The notes beneath the pieces are model-generated. The model saw only the letters and a list, made by a program, of their open reading frames with translations. It ran no database searches and was not told the origin of the DNA. The translations under genes were made by a program, and so were the position numbers. 12,061 nt of DNA from Chlorobiaceae bacterium (GTDB lineage Bacteria; Bacteroidota; Chlorobiia; Chlorobiales; Chlorobiaceae): the NCBI GenBank assembly GCA_013336025.1, contig JAAXUM010000017.1, forward strand, positions 1 to 12,061. The letters are read 5' to 3'. Shown here one piece after another: positions 1 to 6,635 of this stretch (the first letter of the stretch is position 1; every line of letters begins with the position of its first letter).

Positions 1-326
1 AGATAAAGAACCAGACAGAAAAAGAGACAGAATGAGAACATATATGCAACACCGGTCGAGAGCAGTTTGCTGATCTCTTTCTCTTTTCCCTCCGCAAGAT
101 ATCTTGCCGAATAGCGGATATAGGTACTGTTTACCCCAAACCCGCCCATTCCGGCATAAGAAAGAATGATAAAACAGAGCGACCATAAACCGAACTCCTC
201 CAGAGAGAGATACAGAAGAATGAAAGGAGTGAGAAGAAGGCGGCTGACCATATAAATGATCGTTGCCACCATCCCTGAAACCGCATTGCCTGCAAGTTTT
301 TTATGCGCGTTTTCTTTCTGGTTCAT
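1..326 (-). CDS. Wzx-like polysaccharide flippase, N-terminal part (cut by left edge)
   Basis: The frame is open from an ATG at 324-326 to the window edge, about 108 codons, so only the N-terminus is visible. The product would flip lipid-linked repeat units across the inner membrane. It reads MNQKENAHKKLAGNAV..., with hydrophobic segments at about residues 15-40, 46-64 and 90-108. The stretch LSLEEFGLWSL at residues 40-50 is typical of the first loop and second helix of polysaccharide-biosynthesis (MATE/MOP superfamily) flippases. A short AGGA-type ribosome site lies about 4 nt upstream. It follows the GT8 gene after a 99-nt gap, consistent with a polysaccharide cluster. The C-terminal three quarters cannot be judged. 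Other multi-helix transporters are possible but less likely. Confidence 0.8.
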   Translation of the reverse strand, partial: MNQKENAHKKLAGNAVSGMVATIIYMVSRLLLTPFILLYLSLEEFGLWSLCFIILSYAGMGGFGVNSTYIRYSARYLAEGKEKEISKLLSTGVAYMFSFCLFFCLVLY

Positions 327-383
327 CACATCCTGTTGTGTTCACCCAATGGCGATAACCATCCTTCATACCAATCAAATCAT

Positions 384-408
384 GGGCACCTGATACAGTG
401 AGGCGCCC
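384..408 (-). repeat. Hairpin 17 nt after the GT8 gene, possible terminator or attenuator
   Basis: Arms 384-391 (gggcacct) and 401-408 (aggcgccc) pair over 8 bp with one G-U wobble, around a 9-nt loop. It lies in the 99-nt gap between the GT8 stop codon and the flippase start. No run of T follows on the minus strand, so it is not a classical intrinsic terminator. It could dampen read-through or protect the 3' end. Confidence 0.4.
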
Positions 409-425
409 TTTATGCATAACCCTTT

Positions 426-1340
426 TCAACCCCCGTCCTTCTTCAGAATTCCCTTGATTTTCTTTTTTAACCCTTCAGGAACCATCGACTTCAAAAGATG
501 CATCGGCATTAAATCTGAATAGATAGCATTCCTGTAAGGCGTCATTTTCAGATATTTCCAGTAGAGCTGTTTATAGGGATGCCTGTTTTTAAAATGCCAG
601 GGCTTTGATCCGCCTGTATAGTGAATAATAACAGGATTTTTTTTAGCCTCGTTCAGTTCCTCAGGAGAAAAGCAATCAAATTTCCTGTCAAAATCATCAC
701 TGAAAATTGATGATTGCTGATTGTATTTTAAAGGGACTTTTTTCCATCTTCCATTGATAACTGAATTAAGACCACACTGATCGGGAAACCATATGGCATC
801 CGGGTTATGCTCTATGAAATCAATAACTTTTTTCTGAAGACCGGTCGATTTCCATTTTGCAAGATTAACAAGCATCATGCCGGAATTGAAATAAATTGCA
901 TCGTTATCCATTTTCAACTGCCGATGCCTGTCAAAACCCGGATCCTCAATAGCACAGACAAAATAATCCTCCACATCCTGATTGTACAGCTCCTTTATCG
1001 ACCCGTTGACAATAATATCGGAATCAAGATAGAGTATTTTCTCTTCATCGATAAGATCAGGTATAAGTAACCGGTAATATGTGCCTTTCGGATAAAACGG
1101 ATGCGCTGTAGCCAGCTTCACAAAAAGCTCGTCTGAAACCGTAATATGCTTTACTGCACAGTTGCGATTTTTTACAATATCCTCAATATTCCTGTAGCTC
1201 TTTTCCGACATTCCGCTACTGATAATATAAACGGTAAACGAAAGATCCTTATTATTTTCAAGCAGGGAGAACAATGCGGCAGAGAGATGCTGAATATAAT
1301 TCTTGTCTGTTGCGAATACGATGTTAACCGTGTTTTTCAT
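426..1340 (-). CDS. GT8-family glycosyltransferase
   Basis: This is a retaining glycosyltransferase of the LgtC/GT8 type, expected to add a hexose from a nucleotide sugar to the lipid-linked repeat unit at the cytoplasmic face of the membrane. With the ATG at 1338-1340 it has 304 residues. The N-terminus NIVFATDKNYIQHL (about 6-19) is the usual GT8 nucleotide-binding start. The metal-binding DxD motif is DSD at 106-108 (ILYLDSDIIV). Other family marks are FNSGMMLVNL at 151-160, DQCGLNSV at 187-194 and IHYTGGSKPW at 239-248. The basic C-terminus may touch the membrane. A frame extension to a TTG at 1353-1355 adds five residues; the ATG fits the family start better, although no clear ribosome site precedes either. 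Donor and acceptor cannot be told from sequence. Confidence 0.9.
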   Translation of the reverse strand: MKNTVNIVFATDKNYIQHLSAALFSLLENNKDLSFTVYIISSGMSEKSYRNIEDIVKNRNCAVKHITVSDELFVKLATAHPFYPKGTYYRLLIPDLIDEEKILYLDSDIIVNGSIKELYNQDVEDYFVCAIEDPGFDRHRQLKMDNDAIYFNSGMMLVNLAKWKSTGLQKKVIDFIEHNPDAIWFPDQCGLNSVINGRWKKVPLKYNQQSSIFSDDFDRKFDCFSPEELNEAKKNPVIIHYTGGSKPWHFKNRHPYKQLYWKYLKMTPYRNAIYSDLMPMHLLKSMVPEGLKKKIKGILKKDGG

Positions 1341-1432
1341 ATGAAGTATTATCAAATATTAGGCAAACGGATATATAATACCTGACCTTCTGAATTTATG
1401 AGTCCCCTTATTGCTTATCATCATAACACCAT

Positions 1433-1460
1433 ATCATACGCAGTCGGAACAATCCGGCAA
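1433..1460 (-). promoter_or_regulatory. Possible sigma-70-type promoter upstream of the GT8 gene
   Basis: In the 138-nt gap between the GT4 and GT8 genes the minus strand holds TTGCCG (1455-1460), a 16-nt spacer and TATGAT (1433-1438). The -10 element matches 5 of 6 consensus bases but the -35 only 3 of 6. The gap is longer than those in the upstream operon, so an internal promoter is plausible, but this match could easily arise by chance. Confidence 0.2.
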
Positions 1461-1478
1461 ATGCACTGAAAAAGACTA

Positions 1479-2648
1479 TTACAGCAATGATCGCAAATGA
1501 GTAATTCTTTTTTGAAATGTTGTTTCAAAATCATGCAGGCGAGCAAACTCCGCACTCTTTACGGATTTTTCAGCAAGCTCTTCCCTGTGCGAGTCCAGAT
1601 GACGGATAACCGCTGCAATACCATCCAGATCATCAAGACTGGCTCCCCAGCCAATATCCGCCAACCCCAACAGTCCGGCAAAAGCCCTGTTCTCGTACCC
1701 GACAATCGGGACTCCGCAGGATAATGTTTCCAGATAGGTGCAGGAAGGGTCACTCTGTCGGTGCAAACAGACAAAAAGATCGACTTTTTCCTGTATATCA
1801 GGAATCAGCCTGGTATAGAAATCGACTGCTCCAGGCATCGACACCTGACTTTCAAGGCCGTTCCTTTCAATGTACTCTCTCATCTCGCTTTCAAGATCAC
1901 CGACTCCGTAAATGACAAGGTGAAAGGGAGTGCCGGCATCCCGCAACATCAGGGCAAGTCGCACCAGGTGATCCGCTCCTTTCATGAGAATCAGACGACC
2001 GGAAAAAGCAAGACGCAGGGGCTTTCCTTCAGGGAGGGTGGCAAGTCTTTTTTTCAGATCGCCATCACTGATATTGTTTTTTTTATCGACGCGGGTGTCA
2101 AAATACAACAGGTTGTTATCAATCTTGCTGTACTCATAATATGCCGGTGTGCCGTTTGACTGAAGACCATCAGAAAGCCTGAATGCGGCAATCCGTTTTT
2201 TTTCATTAAACCAGATGTAAAAATATCTTCGAAAACGTATCAACGGGTTTTTTGTGCTCAAAAAAGCTATCTGATATCTGGTTTCGGGTATATACTCAAT
2301 AACGTAGACACATTTACTGCCCGTCTTTCTGCACAGAGCACTTATATGAAGTTGATCATGGGCATCACCTGATGCAAGAACAAGAGCGGCTCCCTTTATA
2401 TGATCTTCTGTAACAAGCTCATTCTCCGCCAGCGGTATACATGAAAAAGGCAGATCATCCCGTTTTATGCCAACAGCTCCAAAATCAGGCAAATTCGCAC
2501 TGCTCGTCTGCATGATACACGTTATCTTTCCATCCCACTTTCGGGTGTACAACGCAATTCCATCATAAAACTTGCGATCAAAAACCAGATTGTCTTCATT
2601 TTTCCAGACAGGAACAGATGGAATAATGATTAAATGCGGGTTCTGCAC
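1479..2648 (-). CDS. GT4-type (GT-B fold) glycosyltransferase
   Basis: A 389-residue glycosyltransferase with the C-terminal 'glycosyl transferases group 1' domain at about 208-385. FSGRLILMKGADHLV at 215-229 matches the family GR-x-KG-hxxL element. YGVGDLESEM at 247-256 precedes the region that binds the nucleotide sugar. TYLETLSCGVPIVGYEN at 304-320 matches the conserved LEAMACGxPVV element. The first Glu of the usual EX7E motif is not in place (Ser299, with Asp300 next to it). The N-terminal half is divergent, as usual for the acceptor-binding domain. The start is a GTG at 2646-2648, chosen because AAGGAG sits 6 nt upstream. It lies 202 nt after the export-protein gene and 138 nt before the GT8 gene. 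It probably extends the repeat unit; the sugar is unknown. Confidence 0.88.
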   Translation of the reverse strand: MQNPHLIIIPSVPVWKNEDNLVFDRKFYDGIALYTRKWDGKITCIMQTSSANLPDFGAVGIKRDDLPFSCIPLAENELVTEDHIKGAALVLASGDAHDQLHISALCRKTGSKCVYVIEYIPETRYQIAFLSTKNPLIRFRRYFYIWFNEKKRIAAFRLSDGLQSNGTPAYYEYSKIDNNLLYFDTRVDKKNNISDGDLKKRLATLPEGKPLRLAFSGRLILMKGADHLVRLALMLRDAGTPFHLVIYGVGDLESEMREYIERNGLESQVSMPGAVDFYTRLIPDIQEKVDLFVCLHRQSDPSCTYLETLSCGVPIVGYENRAFAGLLGLADIGWGASLDDLDGIAAVIRHLDSHREELAEKSVKSAEFARLHDFETTFQKRITHLRSLL

Positions 2649-2654
2649 TTGCCA

Positions 2655-2660
2655 CTCCTT
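2655..2660 (-). promoter_or_regulatory. Strong ribosome binding site selecting a GTG start
   Basis: AAGGAG on the minus strand, 6 nt before the GTG at 2646-2648. It fixes the start of the GT4 gene, which has no ATG at this position. Confidence 0.75.
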
Positions 2661-2753
2661 CTTTTAAGGTATCGTCGTGCTGAAAAATATCACACTGTCA
2701 TTCAAAACAAACCCCTGCCTGCTGCATAGAGGCGACATACATCACACAAGCCA

Positions 2754-2776
2754 TACCGTGTACCGTTAACTACCGT
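2754..2776 (-). repeat. Triple TACCGT direct repeat in the gap upstream of the GT4 gene
   Basis: TACCGT (ACGGTA on the minus strand) occurs at 2754-2759, 2761-2766 and 2771-2776, in the 202-nt gap between the export-protein and GT4 genes and about 105-128 nt before the GTG start. Copies start 7 and 10 nt apart. It may be a binding site for a regulator or a chance short repeat. Confidence 0.35.
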
Positions 2777-2850
2777 TTAACACAGCATGAAGAGACGCTC
2801 ACTCCGAACTCTTTCTTTTACGTTCTTCACATACAGCCGTCAACCTGTTT

Positions 2851-4014
2851 TTAATCCCCACTGCTGTTGACAAACCCCTCCTGACCCCACATTTTTTTCC
2901 GAAGCTCCTGCATAACACCGAATGACTCCAGATTGGTCGTTCCAAGATTAAGCATCTGCAATGAAGGAAGAAGTTTTTCAAGCGCATAGTTGAATTTTGC
3001 TATACCTGAAGGACTGATATAAACAATATCATTGGCCATCAGTGCAAAGTTCTGGCTGAAATCACCATGCTGCAGCAGGTTTTTCAGATCGACCATGATA
3101 ACATCACCTTTTACGTTCTGCTGTCTGATGACAAAAACCTTTTCAGGATTGGCCTGCTTGCTCATCCCGCCGGCAACCATGACCGCCTTGAGAACTGTCA
3201 TGCCGTTTTTAAGCTGAAAAGCACCAGGTGTAACCACTTCCCCCAGAACATAAACCAGCTCATCCGATGCTTCAGGTATATAAATAACATCGTTATTCCT
3301 GATTGGCGAGTTAAGAGCCATATTGCCGTTTTTAAGCAAATCCTGCAGATCGATCCAGATAACCGTGTCATTACCCCTGATAATCGCACACTTTGTGAGG
3401 GAGGTCTCCTTGCTCTGGTCAGGAATTCCTCCCGCAAGCGCGAGCGCTTCAAGCAGCGTACCCTTGCCTGGAAAATTGACAACACCCGGCTTGCTCACCC
3501 GTCCAAGAACAAATGCCTTGTTGTTATGAAACTCCTGTATGCGAACCGTTACCTCCGGTTTCACATAGAGAACTTCGAGCTTTCTGGTAATCATTCCCCT
3601 CACCTCCTCCTGGGAGCGATTCAGAACATTCATGCTTCCGATTCTCGGTACGGCAATAAATCCGTCCGGAGATACGACAATACCCTCCTGGGAGAGCTCC
3701 GGTCTGCGCCAGACCTGAATGCTGACCAGATCGCCCGGGCCGAGTTGATACTGATAATACCCCCGAGGGGTTAATGCCTCAATTTTTTCTGGCGTTGCAA
3801 AATCCTGTATTTTTTTTGGAAGCTCGGCTCTCAACTCCTTTTCAGGCGGCGCAGAAGTTCTCGTAGGTACTGGCGAAATACTGCTACAGGCGCTGAGCAG
3901 AAAAAATAAAGCGAGTAAAAAAAGAACTGCTGCATGTTGAGCAATACCATGACTGCACGTTCTGCAAAGAGAAACATGAACTGGCTGCAAAAAAGAGTCT
4001 GTTTTATAATACAT
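2851..4014 (-). CDS. Wza-like outer-membrane polysaccharide export lipoprotein
   Basis: This 387-residue protein should form the outer-membrane or periplasmic channel through which the finished polymer leaves the cell. It has a signal segment at about 28-42 ending in a lipobox LSAC with Cys43 as the likely lipidated residue. The polysaccharide-export domain covers about 86-160 (YQLGPGDLVSIQVWRRPEL, then VSPDGFIAVPRIGSM). Two SLBB domains follow, near 167-247 (FVLGRVSKPGVVNFPG) and 253-335 (YVLGEVVTPGAFQLKN). The C-terminus contains a short segment (about 338-357) that could correspond to the membrane-spanning helix of Wza, but this is uncertain. The ATG at 4012-4014 has only a short AAGG close by, and 27 residues precede the signal, which is long; the true start is not secure. 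No Wzc/GumC-type chain-length partner is visible beside it. Confidence 0.92.
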   Translation of the reverse strand: MYYKTDSFLQPVHVSLCRTCSHGIAQHAAVLFLLALFFLLSACSSISPVPTRTSAPPEKELRAELPKKIQDFATPEKIEALTPRGYYQYQLGPGDLVSIQVWRRPELSQEGIVVSPDGFIAVPRIGSMNVLNRSQEEVRGMITRKLEVLYVKPEVTVRIQEFHNNKAFVLGRVSKPGVVNFPGKGTLLEALALAGGIPDQSKETSLTKCAIIRGNDTVIWIDLQDLLKNGNMALNSPIRNNDVIYIPEASDELVYVLGEVVTPGAFQLKNGMTVLKAVMVAGGMSKQANPEKVFVIRQQNVKGDVIMVDLKNLLQHGDFSQNFALMANDIVYISPSGIAKFNYALEKLLPSLQMLNLGTTNLESFGVMQELRKKMWGQEGFVNSSGD

Positions 4015-4319
4015 GCCTTGACCATGAACACATTATCCGATCCATTTCCCCATCAGGACAACTCCATTACCTTGTTTCGCACCTGAATTTCTTCGCTCCG
4101 GCAATACTCAAAATTCTCAAGTCACGACGTTACAGACAAACAACAAGTCAGAGCGTCTCTATAAAGCATAACAAAAACCATGCCGTTTATAAGATCACGA
4201 TAACCATTATTATCATAACAATTCAGAAAATCATCACCGGTAATCAACCGCTATCATAAAGGAAGAACTGGTGCACTGCACTCTCACATTGAGAGTAATC
4301 AGCATGAACACAAACAGGT
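4015..4319. other. 305-nt non-coding gap between the eight-gene unit and the export-protein gene
   Basis: No credible gene on either strand. The side near 4319 holds two inverted repeats (4303-4324 and 4271-4296, listed separately). The rest is AT-rich and has no convincing sigma-70 or sigma-54 promoter by eye. Its length, set against gaps of at most 20 nt in the upstream unit, suggests that the long upstream unit ends here and that the export-protein gene has its own promoter. Confidence 0.5.
4271..4296 (-). repeat. Two overlapping dyads downstream of the acetyltransferase gene
   Basis: 4280-4296 is a perfect 7-bp stem (actctca/tgagagt) with a 3-nt loop. Overlapping it, 4271-4281 is the odd palindrome gtgcactgcac (5-bp arms around one base). 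No T-run follows on the minus strand. It could be a 3'-end structure of the upstream operon or an operator for the downstream gene. Confidence 0.4.
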
Positions 4320-4324
4320 TCATG
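4303..4324 (-). repeat. Perfect 7-bp inverted repeat spanning the acetyltransferase stop codon
   Basis: catgaac (4303-4309) and gttcatg (4318-4324) are exact reverse complements around an 8-nt loop, and the stop codon (4320-4322) lies in one arm. With the adjacent dyad at 4280-4296 it gives two tandem hairpins at the end of the compact operon, suggestive of a 3' boundary, though without a U-tract. Confidence 0.4.
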
Positions 4325-4838
4325 ACTGACTGTTTTTTTTTGGAATGATTCTGGCTGGAATACCCACAGCAATAGAATTGTCCGGAACCGATACAAGAAC
4401 CACGGCATTGGCTCCGATATCAACATTATTACCGATAGTGATATTCCCCAGAATTTTTGCTCCTGCTCCGATACTGACATTGCTGCCTATCGAAGGAGCG
4501 GCTTTTTCTTCAATATTTTTCAACCCGACGGTCACTCCGTTACGAACAATGCAGTTATCACCAAACCGTGCATAACCGCTGATAATGATATCTCCAAAAT
4601 GATCAATCCGGAAATTTGCCCCAACCGGAACCTCGCAAGGCAGTTCAATACCGGTAAGTACCTCGACAATTTTTTCCATGAATTTATAGAGCATCGAAAA
4701 TGGCTTTCGGATCAGCCCGTTCCTGATAGTATAGCGCCATCGTCCAAAACGGTAGACCATCATGACCCAGAACCCCTGACAGCTCCATCGACCGTCATAG
4801 GTTGCAAGATCAGCCCTTATATTACCGAACAGATTCAT
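4320..4838 (-). CDS. Hexapeptide-repeat acetyltransferase (serine-acetyltransferase-like)
   Basis: A 172-residue acyltransferase with a left-handed beta-helix, probably using acetyl-CoA to acetylate a sugar of the polysaccharide or its precursor. An N-terminal helical part (about 1-60) is followed by hexapeptide repeats from about 70 to 165 (VPVGANFRIDHFGDIIISG, then NGVTVGL, IGSNVSIGAGAKILGNITIG and IGANAVVLVSVPDNSIAVGIPAR). The arrangement resembles the CysE/serine acetyltransferase branch, with His80 in IDHFGD at the expected catalytic position. It is shorter than true CysE (about 270 residues), as is common for exopolysaccharide-locus relatives. The ATG at 4836-4838 is 6 nt after the GT2 stop, so it is translated as part of the operon, and it is the last gene before the 305-nt gap. 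The acceptor is unknown. Confidence 0.88.
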   Translation of the reverse strand: MNLFGNIRADLATYDGRWSCQGFWVMMVYRFGRWRYTIRNGLIRKPFSMLYKFMEKIVEVLTGIELPCEVPVGANFRIDHFGDIIISGYARFGDNCIVRNGVTVGLKNIEEKAAPSIGSNVSIGAGAKILGNITIGNNVDIGANAVVLVSVPDNSIAVGIPARIIPKKNSQS

Positions 4839-4844
4839 GACAGG

Positions 4845-5819
4845 TTACCAGGGAGTTGGAGGTGAAACACGTCCGAATTGTGTATCCTTAAGAGACTGCA
4901 CAATCTGCTGCATGACCGACGCTGCTGCTGAACGTTTTTTTTCAGCATCACCTGTCGGGAGAACAATGTTTTTCATATAACGGGCCGCATGCCAGCACCA
5001 CTCAACACCTGCGTTGGCAACAACTCCCGTGAGCCCCTTGTTTTTACGATAATAAAGCCACTCGCTGCGCATCCTGAAAGCAAGCACCTGGGCGGCCTTG
5101 GAATCAAATGTTTTGTCTTTTCTTGTTTTACTGCTGGCACCTCCGATATGCATCACACTTGCATCAGGAATGAAATAAATTTTCCAGCCAGCTTTTTTCG
5201 CCCGCAGGCAGAGATCTGTTTCCTCATAATAGATATAAAATCGCTCATCAAACACACCGATTGCATCAAGCATCTCCTTGCGCACAATGGTAAACGTACC
5301 CGGCACCCAGTCAACCTCCATAGCTTTATCATGAGCAAAACCACCGAACTCATGGCGATTGAGCAGCGGTGAACCAGGGTGTTTTCCGCTGAGACCCGAA
5401 AGCGTGAGAAGCTTGGAAAGTGCTGAAGGAAAACGTCGGGCAGAGGGTTCAAGCCTTCCTTCAGGTGAAATGATTTTACCACCGGAAAGTCCGCACTGTG
5501 GTGTCCGATCCATGAAAGCAATGCAGTGATCAACCGATAAAGGCTTGATATAGGCATCTGGATTCAGAAGAATGATATATCGTCCCCTGGCAAGAAGAAA
5601 TGCCTGGTTGTTGGCTGCAGCAAACCCGAGATTCTGACTGTTTGCTATAAGGGAAACAGAAGGAAAATCACTCTTTACCATTGCAGCAGAACCATCATGA
5701 GAGTTGTTGTCTACAACAAACACCTCCATATCAATTCCTTTCGTATGCTCAAAAAGCGCATGCAGACAGTTGGAAAGAATTTCCCTTGTATTATAGCTTA
5801 CAATAACAACGGATACCAT
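4845..5819 (-). CDS. GT2-family glycosyltransferase (rhamnosyltransferase-like)
   Basis: A 324-residue GT-A-fold inverting glycosyltransferase of the WbbL/rhamnosyltransferase-like GT2 group. Visible motifs are VSVVIVSYNT (2-11), VVDNNSHDGS (35-44), NLGFAAANNQAF (63-74), LLNPDA in the DxD position (84-89) and VDWVPGTFTIVRKEM (169-183), then FDERFYIYYEETDLCLRAKK (190-209) carrying the acidic catalytic region. The order and spacing match the family well. The C-terminal 90 residues after SSKTRKDK are less conserved. The start at 5817-5819 is supported by AAAGAGG 6 nt upstream. It lies 20 nt after the ATP-binding regulator gene and 6 nt before the acetyltransferase. It likely adds a deoxyhexose or hexose to the repeat unit; rhamnose specificity is only suggested by family resemblance. 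Confidence 0.92.
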   Translation of the reverse strand: MVSVVIVSYNTREILSNCLHALFEHTKGIDMEVFVVDNNSHDGSAAMVKSDFPSVSLIANSQNLGFAAANNQAFLLARGRYIILLNPDAYIKPLSVDHCIAFMDRTPQCGLSGGKIISPEGRLEPSARRFPSALSKLLTLSGLSGKHPGSPLLNRHEFGGFAHDKAMEVDWVPGTFTIVRKEMLDAIGVFDERFYIYYEETDLCLRAKKAGWKIYFIPDASVMHIGGASSKTRKDKTFDSKAAQVLAFRMRSEWLYYRKNKGLTGVVANAGVEWCWHAARYMKNIVLPTGDAEKKRSAAASVMQQIVQSLKDTQFGRVSPPTPW

Positions 5820-5839
5820 AGGGAACCTCTTTATTTTTT

Positions 5840-6283
5840 TTACAGATTTCCAAACCGCTGATTATCCGGTTGCTTTGTCATTGAGATCAGGTTTCTTCCA
5901 TCTTCCCTGGTATAGGTAACCGTATCCATAAGCCGGCGGATCAGTAACAGACCAAACCCGCTTTCAGGATAACTGTTGATGTCAGGCGACGGAAATTCAG
6001 GATCAAAAGGAGGGTTGGAATCACTGACGCTTACAGTAAGTCTGTTGCGATCGCCCTTGAAATTTATGGTAACCATGTTCTCCTGATCAGAAGATACTGC
6101 ATAACGGACAGCATTGGTAAAAGCCTCACTGACAGAAAGCTCAAAAGCATGACAGAATCCATCGGCATTATCTGCTGCTGTGAAAGATGCAGAAAATATT
6201 TCTGCAACTTTTGCTGCTGTAAGTGAAGCAAGCCGAACGTATCGAATTTCCGCCGGCAGAGTCATGGTAATCATGGTATTCAT
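5840..6283 (-). CDS. RsbW-like anti-sigma-type serine kinase (HATPase_c_2 domain)
   Basis: A 147-residue GHKL-type ATP-binding protein of the RsbW/SpoIIAB family. Such proteins bind and phosphorylate a STAS partner and sequester a sigma factor or other target. The N-box is ELSVSEAFTNAV (48-59) with Glu53 and Asn57. The ATP-lid and G1 region is VSDSNPPFDP (86-95), where the usual Gly after Asp-x is Asn90, a small departure. The G2 region is ESGFGLLLIRRLMD (107-120). Its ATG overlaps the stop of the STAS gene by 4 nt (ATGA), indicating translational coupling and a likely kinase-substrate pair. No sigma factor and no PP2C phosphatase gene is visible, so the target may be a polysaccharide enzyme or a protein encoded elsewhere. 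In-frame ATG at 6272-6274 is an alternative start. Confidence 0.88.
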   Translation of the reverse strand: MNTMITMTLPAEIRYVRLASLTAAKVAEIFSASFTAADNADGFCHAFELSVSEAFTNAVRYAVSSDQENMVTINFKGDRNRLTVSVSDSNPPFDPEFPSPDINSYPESGFGLLLIRRLMDTVTYTREDGRNLISMTKQPDNQRFGNL

Positions 6284-6627
6284 AAGCTGTTCTTTTTATT
6301 CCCGGCATTCACTGCTGCGGCTTCAACGTCATCATAAATATCAAATAACCGGTATGCCTGAGTTATTTCAAAAACCTTTCTGACCTTATCATTCATACAG
6401 GCCAGCTTCACATCACTGCCCTTTTCCCGTTTTTTCCGGGCTATCTCAACCAGCGCACCAAGACCGCTGCTGTCAAGAAAATCAAGATTCGAAAGATCGA
6501 TTACAAGAGGAACCTCCGTCACAGATGGAGATGAATAGTAATGCAACTGCGAAGAGGAACATGAATCAAGAGTGCCCTGCAGAGCGACAACAGTTATGTT
6601 ATGACAAATTTTCTCAATAATGATCAT
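6280..6627 (-). CDS. STAS-domain protein (anti-sigma factor antagonist type), copy 1
   Basis: A 115-residue single STAS domain. The phosphorylation motif is intact: LDFLDSSGLGALV at 48-60, with Ser54 matching the serine that SpoIIAB/RsbW kinases phosphorylate in SpoIIAA-type proteins. The preceding strand VIDLSN and the segment VRKVFEITQAYRLFDIYDD (82-100) also fit the fold. It sits 8 nt after the nucleotidyltransferase-fusion gene and overlaps the kinase start by 4 nt. In known partner switches, unphosphorylated STAS protein releases the target from the kinase. By inference it senses or relays phosphorylation state to polysaccharide production. No clear ribosome site precedes the ATG at 6625-6627, so translation may depend on the upstream gene. 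Confidence 0.9.
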   Translation of the reverse strand: MIIIEKICHNITVVALQGTLDSCSSSQLHYYSSPSVTEVPLVIDLSNLDFLDSSGLGALVEIARKKREKGSDVKLACMNDKVRKVFEITQAYRLFDIYDDVEAAAVNAGNKKNSL

Positions 6628-6635
6628 GGGATATG

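Noticed and set aside
3067..3774. 235-codon plus-strand open frame
   Set aside because: It lies wholly antisense to the well-supported export lipoprotein gene and its translation has no recognisable domain; the other plus-strand frames in the window are similar shadows.
4164..4180. Weak sigma-54-like pattern (GG-N10-GC) upstream of the export-protein gene
   Set aside because: Only the GG and GC pairs match; the CA of the -24 box and the TT of the -12 box are not there, so chance is likely.
5840..6283. Reading the ATP-binding protein as a two-component histidine kinase fragment
   Set aside because: It is full length for RsbW-type proteins (147 residues), has no phospho-acceptor His region, and is coupled to a STAS gene.
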